NCBI RefSeq assembly: GCF_009908295.1
Contig: NZ_JAAALO010000007.1
Coordinates: 124,001 to 188,000, forward strand
Reading direction: 5' to 3'
DNA from: Micromonospora rubida
Lineage (GTDB): Bacteria > Actinomycetota > Actinomycetes > Mycobacteriales > Micromonosporaceae
DNA: 64,000 nt
Part shown: positions 9,318-18,383 of the stretch, in pieces
Layout: each line of letters opens with the position of its first letter
Position numbering within the stretch: position 1 is the first letter of the stretch
Translations under genes and position numbers: made by a program
The notes under the pieces: generated by a model
The model's input: the letters and a program-made list of their open reading frames with translations, nothing else
Told to the model about the DNA's origin: nothing
The model's database searches: none

Positions 9318-10273
9318 AAGCCGTCGTGGTGGAGCGGTTCGGCCCCGCGGAGTCGCTTTCGGCGACCGACTTCGCCGAACCGGTACCGGGTGAGAACGAG
9401 GTCCTCGTCCGGGTGGACAAGGCCGGCGTCAACTTCGCCGACAAGCACGTCGTCGAAGGCTCCTACAGCTACCGGCCCTCGTTGCCGTACATCCCGGGCA
9501 TCGAGGCGGTCGGCACCGACCCCGACGGGCGGCGGGTCGTCGCGTTGCCCCGTACCGGTGGGGCGTGGGCGGAGTGGGTGGCCGCCCCCGCCGCGACGTT
9601 GGTCGCGGTGCCCGACGCCATCACCGACCTGCAGGCGCTCGCCGTGGCGAACCAGGGTTTCGCGGCGTGGCACATCCTGCGTACCGCCGGCCGGATGACC
9701 CGGCAGGACACCGTGGTGGTCACCGCCGCAGCCGGCGGCGTCGGATCGCTGGCGGTGCAGCTCGCCCGGGCGTGGGGCGCCAAGCGGGTGATCGCGCTCG
9801 CCTCCACCGGGACCAAGCGTGACCTCGCGGTCCGGCTCGGCGCCGATGTCGCGCTCGACCCGACCTCCGAGGACCTCGCCGACGAACTGGCCGCCGCGAA
9901 CGACGGCAAGCCGGTCGACCTGTACCTGGAGATGTCGGGCGGCGCCGCCCTCGACACCGCGCTCGCGTCGCTGGGGCGGCTCGGCCGGCTGGTCACCTAC
10001 GGCGCGGCGTCGGGCCGGGGCAGCACGCCGATCCGCTCCGAGTCGCTGATGCAGGGTTCCCGCAGCGTCGTCGGTTTCTGGGCGAACGACCTGGTCACCC
10101 GGTATCCGCGGATCACGGCGGAGACGATGACCGGCCTGTTCGCGATGATCAGCAGGGGTGCCCTGACCCCGGTCACCGAGCACGTGTATCCGCTGGCCGA
10201 GGCGGGCAGGGCGCTGACGGCGCTGGCCAACCGGGAGACCACAGGGAAGCTCATCCTCGATGTCGCCGGCTGA
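9314..10273 (+). CDS. MDR-family NADPH:quinone-type oxidoreductase (zinc-free), possible trans-acting enoyl reductase
   Basis: 319 aa from the GTG at 9314, preceded by GGAGG. An N-terminal GroES-like fold is followed by a Rossmann domain with AAAGGVGSLAVQLA, the NADP-binding glycine motif of quinone oxidoreductases and PKS enoyl reductases. The zinc-ligand Cys/His cluster of alcohol dehydrogenases is missing. It is translationally coupled to the small ORF before it, and the NRPS start lies inside its 3' end. The PKS module has KR and DH but no ER, so this may supply enoyl reduction in trans. Reduction of another intermediate fits equally well. Confidence 0.75.
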   Translation: MKAVVVERFGPAESLSATDFAEPVPGENEVLVRVDKAGVNFADKHVVEGSYSYRPSLPYIPGIEAVGTDPDGRRVVALPRTGGAWAEWVAAPAATLVAVPDAITDLQALAVANQGFAAWHILRTAGRMTRQDTVVVTAAAGGVGSLAVQLARAWGAKRVIALASTGTKRDLAVRLGADVALDPTSEDLADELAAANDGKPVDLYLEMSGGAALDTALASLGRLGRLVTYGAASGRGSTPIRSESLMQGSRSVVGFWANDLVTRYPRITAETMTGLFAMISRGALTPVTEHVYPLAEAGRALTALANRETTGKLILDVAG

Positions 10274-13200
10274 CGGGGAGCCGTTCACGTCACCGGCTGA
10301 CGAGGGACTGTTCCCGCTGATCAGCGCGGCAGGGCGGCGCGACCCCGAGCTGGCCGCGATCCGCTCCGGCGACCAGTCGATCAGCTACGCGCGGCTGCTC
10401 GCCGGAGCGTCGTGGCTGGCGGGGCGGCTGCGCGCCGCCGGTGTCGGGCCCGGCGACGTCGTCGCGGTCTGCGCCGGCCGGTCGACCGAGTACCTTCTCG
10501 GTCTGCTCGCCGCGCTCGCCGCCGACGCGGTGTTCCTGCCGATCGACCCGGACACGCCGCCGGGCCGGGTCGCCGCCGTGCTCGGCGAGGCCGCGCCGGC
10601 CGCCGTCCTGCGGGCACCGGCGTCTCCCCTCGCGGGGACGACGACGCCGGTCATCGACCTGGACTGGGCGACGGTGCCGGCCGACGCGCCGGTGGCCCAG
10701 CCGACGGCGCACGGCGAGGATCCCGCATACCTCATCTACACCTCCGGTTCCACCGGCACGCCCAAGGGGGTGCTCTGCCACCACCGGGGGATCATCAACC
10801 TGCTGACCGACTTCGCGGCGCGGCAGCCGCTCGCGCCGGGCGCGGTCGGAACGATGTGGGCGTCGGTCGGCTTCGACGCGTCGGTGTACGAGATCCTCTC
10901 GGTGCTGCTCGCCGGCGGCACCCTGCTGGTCGTGCCCGACGACGTGCGGCTGGAGCCGGCGGCGATGTTCGCGCTGCTGGCCCGGCACGCGGTGGCGACC
11001 GCCTACCTGCCACCGGCCGTCCTGTCGTCGCTGGGCACGTGGGTGGACGCGCACCCGGGGGCGCTCACGCTGCGGCGGTTGATGGTCGGCGTGGAACCGA
11101 TCCCGGAGCGGCTCCTGCACGGGATCGCCGCCGCCGTCCCCGGGCTGAGGATCATCAACTCGTACGGGCCGACCGAGGCCCACGTCATCGCCACCGCGTA
11201 CGACATCACCGGCGACGATCCCGAGCCGGCCGACGGCCGGGCCCCGATCGGCACGGCGGTACGCGGCGTCACCACGCACGTCCTCGACCCGGACGGCCAC
11301 CCGGTCGCCGCCGGACAGGTCGGCGAGCTGTGGGTCGGCGGCGTCCAGGTGGCGCTCGGCTACCACCGGCGGCCGGAACTCACCCGGGAACGCTTCGTCC
11401 CCGACCCCTTCAGCCCCGCCGGTTCCGCACGCCTGTACCGCACGGGTGACCTGGTGAGACGGCGCCCCGACGGCAACCTCGTCTACTGCGGACGCGCCGA
11501 CCGGCAGATCAAACTGCGCGGATTCCGCGTCGAGCCGGCCGAGGTGGAGGCGGTGCTCGAACGTCACCCCGGCGTGACGGGCGCCGTCGTCGTGCAGCCG
11601 GACTCGGCCGCCGAGACACTCTGCGCCTACGTCACCGGCGCGGGCACCGCGGAGTCCCTTCTCGCGTACGCGCGTGAGCTGCTGCCGGACTACATGGTGC
11701 CGAACTGGGTGGTATTCGTCGCCGAGTTCCCCCTGACTGCCAACGAGAAGCTCGACCGGGCAGCCCTCGCCCGGCGTCGCCCACCGATCGCGTCGACCGG
11801 CGACAACGCGCCCCGGACGCCGACCGAGGCGGTGCTGGCACGCCTCTGGGCGGAGGTGCTCGGCATCGAGGCGATCGACGTGGCCGCCGACTTCACCGCC
11901 CTGGGCGGGCACTCGCTCGCCGCCGTGCGGCTGGGCGGGCGGATCCGGCGCGACTTCGGGGTCACCCTGACCGTGGCCGACGTCTACCGGCACCGCACCG
12001 TATCCGCCGTCGCCGCGGCCGTCGACGCCCAGGCGGCCGCCGCCCCGGCACCAAGCGCCGCGCGGCCGAGCCGGCGGATCGGGCCGCTCTCGTCGGCGCA
12101 ACAGGCGTTGTTGCTGCTGCACCGGCTGTACCCGAACTGTCAGGCGTACACCCTGGCGGTGCTGCACCGCCTGACCGGTGACCTCGACGTCGCCGCCCTC
12201 TCGACGGCGCTGAACCTGCTGGTGGAACGGCATTCGGCGCTGCGCACGATCATCACGACGGTCGGCGACCGGGACGTCCAGCGCGTCGTCGACCACGAGC
12301 CGATCGACCTGCCGGTGGTGACGGTGTCGGAGGAGGAGCTGGCGAAGCACTGCGCGGCCGAGGTGGCGGCGGCGGACTTCGACCTGGCCGGGGGTCGGCT
12401 GTTCCGGGCGGTGCTGTTCCGGATGGGAACCGACCAGCACGCGTTGTTGCTGCTGGCGCACCACATCGTCACCGACGGCTGGTCGTTCAACGTGATCCAG
12501 CGCGATCTCGGGCTGGCGTACGAGGCCGTACGGGCCGGTCGGCCGCCGGCGTGGGAGCCGTTGCCGGCGCAGTTCATCGACCTGGCGGCCGAGCAGCAGG
12601 CCCCCGGGCACCAGGAGACAGTCGCCGCTGAGCTGGACTTCTGGCGGCGGGAACTGGCCGCCATTCCGGCGCCGCTGCGGCTGCCGGTGCAGCGGGTGCG
12701 GCCGTCCCGGCCACGGTTCCGCGGCGGCCGGGTCACCGTGCCGGTGCCGGCGTCGACCATGGACGCCGTCCGGGAACTGGCCCGGGCGCTGCGTACCACG
12801 GTGTTCGCCGTGCTCGTCACCTGCGTCCAGGTGATCGTCGCCCGGTACAGCGGTCGCGACGAGTTCCTGCTGGGTATGCCGGTGGCCGGGCGTGACGACC
12901 TGCGGGCCGAGGACGCGGTCGGCTTCTTCAACAACTCGCTGGCGCTGCGCTGCGAGGTGGCCGACGACGCGACGGTCGCGGAGCTGACCACCGCCACGCA
13001 CGAGCGGCTCATGGCGGCGTTGGCGCACCCGCACGTCCCGTTCGACGTGCTGGTACGCGAGGTGAACGCACCCCGCACGCCGGGCGCGAACCCGCTGTTC
13101 CAGATGTGGTGCAACATGCTCTCCTACCCGCCGGCGCCGCTGCGGCTGCCCGGCTGTGTGGTCGAGCCGCTGCCGGCTCCGCTGGCCGGGGCGCTGTTCG

Positions 13201-15077
13201 ACCTGTCCTGGTACTTCGTCGAGGACGGCGCCGGCCTGAACGTCGAGGTTGTCTACGACGCGGAGCTCTTCGAGGCCGGCCACGCGCGGGCGATGGCCGA
13301 GCACCTGCGCACGCTGCTGCCACTGGCCGCCACCGCGCCGGACGGCCCGATCTGCGACCTCGACTTCGGGGTGCACGACCCCGGCCGGGCGCCACGACAG
13401 ATCGTCGCGCCGGGCCCGACCATCGTGGACCGGTTCCGGCAGGCCGTGGCGCGGCACGGCGCGGCCCCCGCGATCGGCGACGCGTACTCGTACGCGGAAC
13501 TGGACGCGGCGGTCACGGACCTCGCCGCCGGCTGGCGCGGAAAGGGCCCGGTCGGCATCGTGGCGGGGCGCACCCCCGCGCTGCCGGTCGGCGTGCTGGC
13601 GGCGCTCACGGCCGGCGTACCGTTCGTGTTGTTTGACGCGGCGCAGCCGCTGGCCCGGTTGCGCCGGATGATCGCGCAGGCGCGGCTCGGCCACTGGTGG
13701 GACGCCACCGACGGGCAGTACCCGGAACTGGTCGGGCAGCTCGGCGGCGGCGACCGGGATGCGGGTGCCGCCGTCGCCGACGGCACCGCGTACGTCGCCT
13801 TCACGTCCGGCACCACCGGTGCGCCCACGGCCATCGCCGCCGGTGAGGAACCGCTGCGGGCATTCCTGGAGTGGTACGTGCCGCACTTCGGCCTCACCGC
13901 GCAGGACCGGTTCGTCCTGTTGTCCGGGGTCGGGCACGATCCGCTCCTCCGCGACGTGCTCACGCCGCTGTCCATCGGCGCGCGGCTCCTCGTGCCTCCC
14001 CGGGCGGCGTCGGAGTCACAGCTCGCGATGGTGCGGTGGCTCGCCGGGATCGAGCCGACGGTCCTGCACCTGACACCCGCGCTGGGACGGCTGTTGAGTG
14101 CCGCGGCGGTCGTCGAGGGAATCACGCTGCCGTCGGTGCGGCTGGTGGGGTTCGGCGGCGCCGCGATGACGCGTGTGGGAACCGCCGATGCCCGGGTCCT
14201 GTTCCCGCAGGCGCGGCTGATGTCGTACTACGGCACCACCGAGACGCCACAGGTGGTGAGCGTGGCCGACCTGGGCACCGGCGCGGGCATCGGTTCCGGT
14301 GGACCGACCGCGCAGGTGTCGGTGGTCACGCCCACCGGTGCGCCCGCACCGGTGAACGGCGCGGGCGAGATCGTCGTACGCAGCCCGTACCTCGCCCTGG
14401 GCTACCTGGGCGACCCCGCTCGGACGGCGCGACAGTTCCAGTTCAGCGACGGTGTGCGCGAGTACCGCACCGGCGACGTGGGGCACACCCGGCCGGACGG
14501 CACCGTCGTGATCAGCGGGCGGGCGGATCGGCAGATCACCGTCAACGGTCTCCGGGTGGAGCCGGCGGAGCTGGAACTCGTCGCCCGGGAACACCCCCTG
14601 GTACGTGACTGCGTGGTCATGACGGCCGTCCGGTCGTCGTCGACCGAGGTCGTCGCCTTCGTGGAAGGCGACCCGGGGGAGCTGGCCGGCGACGCCGTGC
14701 TCCGGCACTTCGCGGAACGGTTGCCGGCGACCATGGTGCCCACCCGGGTGATGGTCATGCCGGGCTTCCCGTTGACCCCGAACGGCAAGCCGGACCTGGC
14801 CCGGCTCGCGGACATCGCGAAGACCGCCACCGGCGCGCCGGCCCCTCCCGTCAAGGGGGCCGCCGCGCTGGTGGCCACGATCACGCAGGTCTGGAGCACG
14901 GTGCTGGGCACGCGGCCGGCGGGGCCGGAGGTCAACTTCTTCGACTGCGGCGGCACGTCGGCCGACCTGCTGAAGGTGCAGACGGAGCTGTCCCGTCGGC
15001 TGTCGCGGGAGGTGGCGCTGCTGGACCTGTTCCGCTATCCGACGATCGCGGGCCTGGCGGCGGCGCTGGCCGCCTGA
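10260..15077 (+). CDS. Non-ribosomal peptide synthetase, A-PCP-C-A-PCP
   Basis: 1605 aa; the ATG lies 14 bp inside the previous gene. A1 (~15-515) has YTSGSTGTPKG and FDASVYEI; my hand-read pocket code is about D-A-Y-Y-M-G-S-V-I-K, an alpha-amino acid type I cannot assign. PCP1 carries GGHSL near Ser551. The C domain has an intact HHIVTDG near residue 735. A2 (~1060-1520) is different: it reads GHDPLLRDV where alpha-aminoadipate reductase (Lys2-like) adenylation domains have HDPIQRD, and its A3 motif is SGTTGAPT, without the usual Lys. PCP2 ends the protein with CGGTS. There is no initiation C, TE or reductase domain, so loading and release rely on other proteins. Confidence 0.9.
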   Translation: MSPADGEPFTSPADEGLFPLISAAGRRDPELAAIRSGDQSISYARLLAGASWLAGRLRAAGVGPGDVVAVCAGRSTEYLLGLLAALAADAVFLPIDPDTPPGRVAAVLGEAAPAAVLRAPASPLAGTTTPVIDLDWATVPADAPVAQPTAHGEDPAYLIYTSGSTGTPKGVLCHHRGIINLLTDFAARQPLAPGAVGTMWASVGFDASVYEILSVLLAGGTLLVVPDDVRLEPAAMFALLARHAVATAYLPPAVLSSLGTWVDAHPGALTLRRLMVGVEPIPERLLHGIAAAVPGLRIINSYGPTEAHVIATAYDITGDDPEPADGRAPIGTAVRGVTTHVLDPDGHPVAAGQVGELWVGGVQVALGYHRRPELTRERFVPDPFSPAGSARLYRTGDLVRRRPDGNLVYCGRADRQIKLRGFRVEPAEVEAVLERHPGVTGAVVVQPDSAAETLCAYVTGAGTAESLLAYARELLPDYMVPNWVVFVAEFPLTANEKLDRAALARRRPPIASTGDNAPRTPTEAVLARLWAEVLGIEAIDVAADFTALGGHSLAAVRLGGRIRRDFGVTLTVADVYRHRTVSAVAAAVDAQAAAAPAPSAARPSRRIGPLSSAQQALLLLHRLYPNCQAYTLAVLHRLTGDLDVAALSTALNLLVERHSALRTIITTVGDRDVQRVVDHEPIDLPVVTVSEEELAKHCAAEVAAADFDLAGGRLFRAVLFRMGTDQHALLLLAHHIVTDGWSFNVIQRDLGLAYEAVRAGRPPAWEPLPAQFIDLAAEQQAPGHQETVAAELDFWRRELAAIPAPLRLPVQRVRPSRPRFRGGRVTVPVPASTMDAVRELARALRTTVFAVLVTCVQVIVARYSGRDEFLLGMPVAGRDDLRAEDAVGFFNNSLALRCEVADDATVAELTTATHERLMAALAHPHVPFDVLVREVNAPRTPGANPLFQMWCNMLSYPPAPLRLPGCVVEPLPAPLAGALFDLSWYFVEDGAGLNVEVVYDAELFEAGHARAMAEHLRTLLPLAATAPDGPICDLDFGVHDPGRAPRQIVAPGPTIVDRFRQAVARHGAAPAIGDAYSYAELDAAVTDLAAGWRGKGPVGIVAGRTPALPVGVLAALTAGVPFVLFDAAQPLARLRRMIAQARLGHWWDATDGQYPELVGQLGGGDRDAGAAVADGTAYVAFTSGTTGAPTAIAAGEEPLRAFLEWYVPHFGLTAQDRFVLLSGVGHDPLLRDVLTPLSIGARLLVPPRAASESQLAMVRWLAGIEPTVLHLTPALGRLLSAAAVVEGITLPSVRLVGFGGAAMTRVGTADARVLFPQARLMSYYGTTETPQVVSVADLGTGAGIGSGGPTAQVSVVTPTGAPAPVNGAGEIVVRSPYLALGYLGDPARTARQFQFSDGVREYRTGDVGHTRPDGTVVISGRADRQITVNGLRVEPAELELVAREHPLVRDCVVMTAVRSSSTEVVAFVEGDPGELAGDAVLRHFAERLPATMVPTRVMVMPGFPLTPNGKPDLARLADIAKTATGAPAPPVKGAAALVATITQVWSTVLGTRPAGPEVNFFDCGGTSADLLKVQTELSRRLSREVALLDLFRYPTIAGLAAALAA

Positions 15078-15080
15078 CTG

Positions 15081-15320
15081 CTACTCGCTCCAGCCGGGTG
15101 CCGCCGCGACGGCGGGGGCCAGCGTCGCCGGAGTGGGGAAGTCGAGGATGTCGAGCAGGTCGACGTCCTTCGCCAGATCCGTCCGGATGAGGGCCCGGAT
15201 ACGCACCGCCGTCAGTGACGTGCCACCGAACTCCACGAAATCGCTCTCCGCGCCGAGCGCGTCGTTCTTCAGCGCCGCCCGCCAGATGGTAACCAGTTGT
15301 GTAGTGACATCGTCAGACAT
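15081..15320 (-). CDS. Free-standing carrier protein (PCP/ACP)
   Basis: 79 aa, one complete phosphopantetheine-binding domain. The DFVEFGGTSL motif supplies the Ser for the prosthetic arm. It lies 9 bp downstream of the FemAB-like gene on the same strand and is probably co-transcribed with it. It is convergent with the NRPS, with only 3 bp between the stops. A discrete carrier next to a GNAT/FemAB-type transferase suggests that an acyl or aminoacyl group is loaded on or taken from it, which is inferred from position only. Confidence 0.85.
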   Translation of the reverse strand: MSDDVTTQLVTIWRAALKNDALGAESDFVEFGGTSLTAVRIRALIRTDLAKDVDLLDILDFPTPATLAPAVAAAPGWSE

Positions 15321-15329
15321 GGGTTCCCT

Positions 15330-16403
15330 CTATCTTGTGTTCATGGTGCCGAATGGAACGGCGACGCTGGTCAGCCGCAGCAGTTCGGCACCTCGTGCGA
15401 GTTTCGCCTCGAGGCTTCCGCGACCGAGTATCAGCCGTTGCGCCCCTGCCTCGATCGCGAGCCGCAGCGGTTCGTAGACGACCAGATTGAAGTACGAGTA
15501 CGTGCCCGCGGTCCGCTCGTAGTCACAGCCCCAGCACCGCACCCGCCACATCTCGTCCTGCCGCCAGACGATCGTGAACGCGACCGGGTCGCTGAGATCC
15601 GGATCGTCGTCGCCGAACACCGCCAGGCAGGTCGCCTGATCGCCCAGCGTCCGCGCGATGCTGGCCAGGTAGTTCTCGTAGTCCTCGACGGTGCCGGCCA
15701 CCCCGTACTTCAGTTCCACATTCCGCAGCAGCGGCGCCAGGCGCCCGTGCCATGCCGACAGGTCGACCTCGACGACCCGTAGTCCTGCCGCCCGGAACCG
15801 CCGCTGCTCCTTGCGGATCATCTCCCGCCGACTCGACGACTGCGCCGCCAGGTATCCGGCGAAGGAGTCGAAGGCCACCGGGACGAACGCCTCGTTGCTC
15901 TCCACCAGCACCGGGTCGTCCGCCGCGACCAGCGGCAGCACCGCCGCCAGCAGCTCGTCGTCCAACAGCGGAAAGCACGCGAAATCCAGCCGCTCGGACT
16001 GTTCCTTCACCAGCTTCCAGCCGGCTTCGAGCAGGGCGGCCCGCACGGGGCCCGACTCGGCGGCGGGGCTCACCGCAGCGATCGCCGGTGCCCGGCCGAG
16101 GGAGCCGAGGTAGCAGCCCGTGCGCCAACCCCGGGTCGCCTCCGACCCTTCGAGCACCAGCCGAGGATGAGGCGCCACGGCGTACGGCTGCCCGACCGGA
16201 TAAACCGGAAGGAGGCCCTGCGGGCCCGGCTTCCCGGCTCCGACGACGACATATCTCGCGACGCGGCCGGTATCCGCGATGGCTCTGTCCACCCGCATCA
16301 TTTCGAGCTGGTCGATTTGACCCACCAACGCCGGCCCCACGTCACGCAGAACCGTAAACAAATCCGTGCTGACTGTTACGTGGCTATCATCAAGCTGCGA
16401 CAT
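15330..16403 (-). CDS. FemAB/GNAT-fold acyl- or aminoacyl-transferase-like protein
   Basis: 357 aa. The C-terminal half resembles the GNAT-fold half of peptidoglycan-bridge FemAB/FemX-like proteins: SRREMIRKEQRRFRAAGLRV, then ELKYGVAGTVEDYENYL, then a YSYFNLVVYEPLRLAIEAG segment followed by LGRGSLEAK. FemX-type enzymes use aminoacyl-tRNA donors, while related proteins use acyl-CoA. The donor cannot be read from sequence. No clear Shine-Dalgarno precedes the ATG, but a promoter ends 8 nt before it, so the mRNA is probably leaderless. It pairs with the carrier gene downstream and lies close to two TrpRS genes. Confidence 0.65.
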   Translation of the reverse strand: MSQLDDSHVTVSTDLFTVLRDVGPALVGQIDQLEMMRVDRAIADTGRVARYVVVGAGKPGPQGLLPVYPVGQPYAVAPHPRLVLEGSEATRGWRTGCYLGSLGRAPAIAAVSPAAESGPVRAALLEAGWKLVKEQSERLDFACFPLLDDELLAAVLPLVAADDPVLVESNEAFVPVAFDSFAGYLAAQSSSRREMIRKEQRRFRAAGLRVVEVDLSAWHGRLAPLLRNVELKYGVAGTVEDYENYLASIARTLGDQATCLAVFGDDDPDLSDPVAFTIVWRQDEMWRVRCWGCDYERTAGTYSYFNLVVYEPLRLAIEAGAQRLILGRGSLEAKLARGAELLRLTSVAVPFGTMNTR

Positions 16404-16411
16404 TGTGGGGA

Positions 16412-16440
16412 ATGTTAAGGTCTGCCCTCGGCACTGTCAA
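16412..16440 (-). promoter_or_regulatory. Promoter of the FemAB-like/carrier operon (leaderless)
   Basis: On the minus strand TTGACA (16440-16435), a 17-bp spacer and TAACAT (16417-16412) make a near-consensus promoter. The ATG at 16403 is only 8 nt beyond the -10 box, so transcription would start at or next to the start codon. Confidence 0.55.
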
Positions 16441-16884
16441 TGATGTCACCCACATTCGGGTCCGCATTCCCGACGCCTGTTTCCTGGGTGACTGGACCGG
16501 TGCGTTCGGTTAGCGGCGGCGGGGGAGCGGGCGGCCTCGAAGACGAAAGCGAGGGCGCGGGAAGGGCCTCGAGAAAAAGTCAACCGGCCCGCCTCGGAAC
16601 GCATCAGGAACTGATGGGCGCGGCCACCGGCCTTACGCTTTCGGCACCCTGAAGCATGGCGACGGCCTGGGTGAGAGCGGTGCGGTAACGTTCCACATCC
16701 GCTGAGGAATGGACGTCGGAACGTCAGGGGACGCGCAGTGATTCCTCGAATGCGCCGAGGTCGGCGTCGATCAACAGTGGAGCCGCCGAATGCGTCGCCA
16801 TGGCGCCCCAGGGGCCCGGCGAAGTCGTGAAAGTCGGGCTTGGCAGGCCCCAGGGGGATGCGCGCGCTGCCGACACCATCGGTG
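16441..16884. other. Gene-poor stretch with a possible regulator-gene remnant
   Basis: No convincing gene. On the minus strand about 16610-16700 reads SADVERYRTALTQAVAMLQ and ends in a stop. This resembles the C-terminal tail of actinobacterial XRE-type regulators with a DUF5753 domain. The upstream part is broken by a stop and frame change. It is probably a decayed fragment. Codon bias is weaker here than in the flanking genes. Confidence 0.25.
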
Positions 16885-17105
16885 CCCCTGCCGGGTCGGC
16901 CTTCGCCGGGTCGGCCCCTGCCGGGTCGGCCTTCGCCGGGTCGGCCTGCCCTCCTTCGGCCCCTGTGGAGCTGCCCCGTTTGTGCGGTCGGTGGAGTGGG
17001 AGCGTGGACGGGGCAGCTCCACAGGGGCCGAAGGTCAGGTCCCCGGCCGGGGGCAGTCGTCAGGCTGCCGCCCGACTGCCCGGTGTGCGGGGCGGCTTGG
17101 GGCGG
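16885..17105 (+). repeat. Composite repeat element, copy 1 (30-bp tandem units plus long palindrome)
   Basis: Three parts lie in order. Two identical 30-bp units occupy 16885-16944. A palindrome follows with perfect 26-bp arms (16954-16979 and 17008-17033) around a 28-nt loop; the arms begin CTTCGGCCCCTGTGG. A conserved tail runs to ~17105. The same parts in the same order occur on the opposite strand at 59510-59903. No transposase is present. Overlapping open frames here are by-products of the repeats. Confidence 0.75.
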
Positions 17106-17239
17106 CCACCGAGCCCCATACATTGACCACCACTTCGCCGACACCGGCGCAGGCCAAAGCGCCGAGGTACGCGAAGTCGTTCCCCTGGTCCAACACGCGG
17201 AACAGGCGCGGCGCGGAGCACGGCGGCCCCGCACCGGCG

Positions 17240-18325
17240 TCAGGCGTTCCCGAGCGGGTAGTAGTCGGTGCCCATGAGCCGGCGAACGTCGGTGAGGGTC
17301 TGCCGCGCGATCCCGGAAGCGTGTTCGTTCCCCGTCTTGAGGACGGACATCAGGTGACCGGGATCAGTCAGCAGCGCGCCGCGGCGCTCGCGGATCGGGC
17401 GGAAGAACTCGTTCACCGCCTCCGTCACGGCCTTCTTCAGCCCGGCACCGCCACCGTCGGCACAGGCGGCCGCGAACTCCTCGGGACTCTGGCCCGCCGC
17501 CAGGGAGCCCAGCAGCACCAGGTTGGAGACCTCCGGCCGCTGATCCGGATCGTAGGTGACCTCCCTGATCGAGTCGGTCTTCGCGCCCTTGATCAATTTG
17601 GCGGTCTGCTCGGCCGTGGCGCCGATGTTGATGGAGTTGTTGAGGCTCTTGCCCATCTTCTTGCCATCGACCCCCAACAGCAGCGGGGCGTTGCTGAGCA
17701 GGATCTCAGGCTCCGGGAAGTAGGCCTCACCGGCACCGAACCGCTCGTTGAACCGCCGGGCGATGTCCCGGGTCACCTCCACGTGCGGCAACTGGTCCTT
17801 CCCGCCGGGCACCAGGTTGCCCTTGCAGAACAGAATGTCTGCGGCCTGGTGAACCGGATAGGTGAACATCAAGCCATTCACCTGCGGCCGGTTGGAGGAC
17901 CGAATCTCTTCCTTGACCGTCGGATTCCGCTGCAACTCACTGACCGAAACCAGGCTCAGGAACGGCAGCATCAACTGGTTCAGCTCAGGCACGTAACTGT
18001 GTGCGAAGATCGTGCATCGCTCGGGATCGAGCCCGATGGCGAGATAGTCGGCCATGCATTCGAGAACGTTCTGGCCGATCTCGGCGCTGATGTCACGGTC
18101 AGTGAAGACCTGGTAGTCGGCGAGCAGGACGAACAGCTCAACGCCGAGGTCCTGCAGGCGGAGCCGGTTCTGCAGAGTGCCGAAGTAATGGCCGACGTGC
18201 AGCCGGCCGGTGGGGCGCTCCCCCGTCAGCATCCGGAACCGCTCGGGATGCTCCGAAATCTCCCGCACCAAGGCGGGGTTACGGGCTATCGCCGCAGCGA
18301 GCGGGGCATTTGGGGCCTCAGTCAT
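17240..18325 (-). CDS. trpS: Tryptophanyl-tRNA synthetase, auxiliary (TrpRS II-like)
   Basis: 361 aa, class I synthetase. The HIGH-type motif is PTGRLHVGH (H43-H46) and the KMSKS loop reads KKMGKS (222-227), with Gly for the first Ser. The LTGERPTG entry and LQNRLRLQD region resemble the TrpRS II type (Deinococcus, secondary Streptomyces TrpRS) rather than housekeeping enzymes with SGIQPTG. The start is the ATG at 18325; the longer frame upstream crosses the divergent promoters. Secondary TrpRS proteins can give resistance to tryptophan-mimic antibiotics such as indolmycin or supply Trp-tRNA for a pathway. It is divergent from a second trpS gene. Confidence 0.88.
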   Translation of the reverse strand: MTEAPNAPLAAAIARNPALVREISEHPERFRMLTGERPTGRLHVGHYFGTLQNRLRLQDLGVELFVLLADYQVFTDRDISAEIGQNVLECMADYLAIGLDPERCTIFAHSYVPELNQLMLPFLSLVSVSELQRNPTVKEEIRSSNRPQVNGLMFTYPVHQAADILFCKGNLVPGGKDQLPHVEVTRDIARRFNERFGAGEAYFPEPEILLSNAPLLLGVDGKKMGKSLNNSINIGATAEQTAKLIKGAKTDSIREVTYDPDQRPEVSNLVLLGSLAAGQSPEEFAAACADGGGAGLKKAVTEAVNEFFRPIRERRGALLTDPGHLMSVLKTGNEHASGIARQTLTDVRRLMGTDYYPLGNA

Positions 18326-18331
18326 CGGACA

Positions 18332-18361
18332 AGTGTAATCGTGTCGAGGAGGTGTGGTCGA
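18332..18361 (-). promoter_or_regulatory. Promoter for the minus-strand trpS (leaderless)
   Basis: The minus strand shows TCGACC (18361-18356), an 18-bp spacer and TACACT (18337-18332). The ATG at 18325 follows after 6 nt, so translation probably begins at the mRNA 5' end. Its -35 box overlaps that of the opposing promoter. Confidence 0.45.
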
Positions 18362-18383
18362 CGGGAGGGTGGTCAGGTAGGGT
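18355..18383 (+). promoter_or_regulatory. Promoter for the plus-strand trpS
   Basis: TGGTCG (18355-18360), a 17-bp spacer and TAGGGT (18378-18383); the -10 box fits the actinobacterial TAgrrT type. Transcription from ~18390 would leave a 5' leader of about 175 nt before the ATG at 18566, long enough for leader-based control. Confidence 0.45.

Noticed and set aside
10290..13937. 1215-codon minus-strand ORF antisense to the NRPS
   Set aside because: Shadow frame; low-complexity Arg/Gly/Val sequence and no start signals.
16790..17277. Pentapeptide-like protein encoded by the 30-bp repeats
   Set aside because: The repeats are open in several frames on both strands simply because 30 is divisible by 3; no start site and no non-repeat domain.
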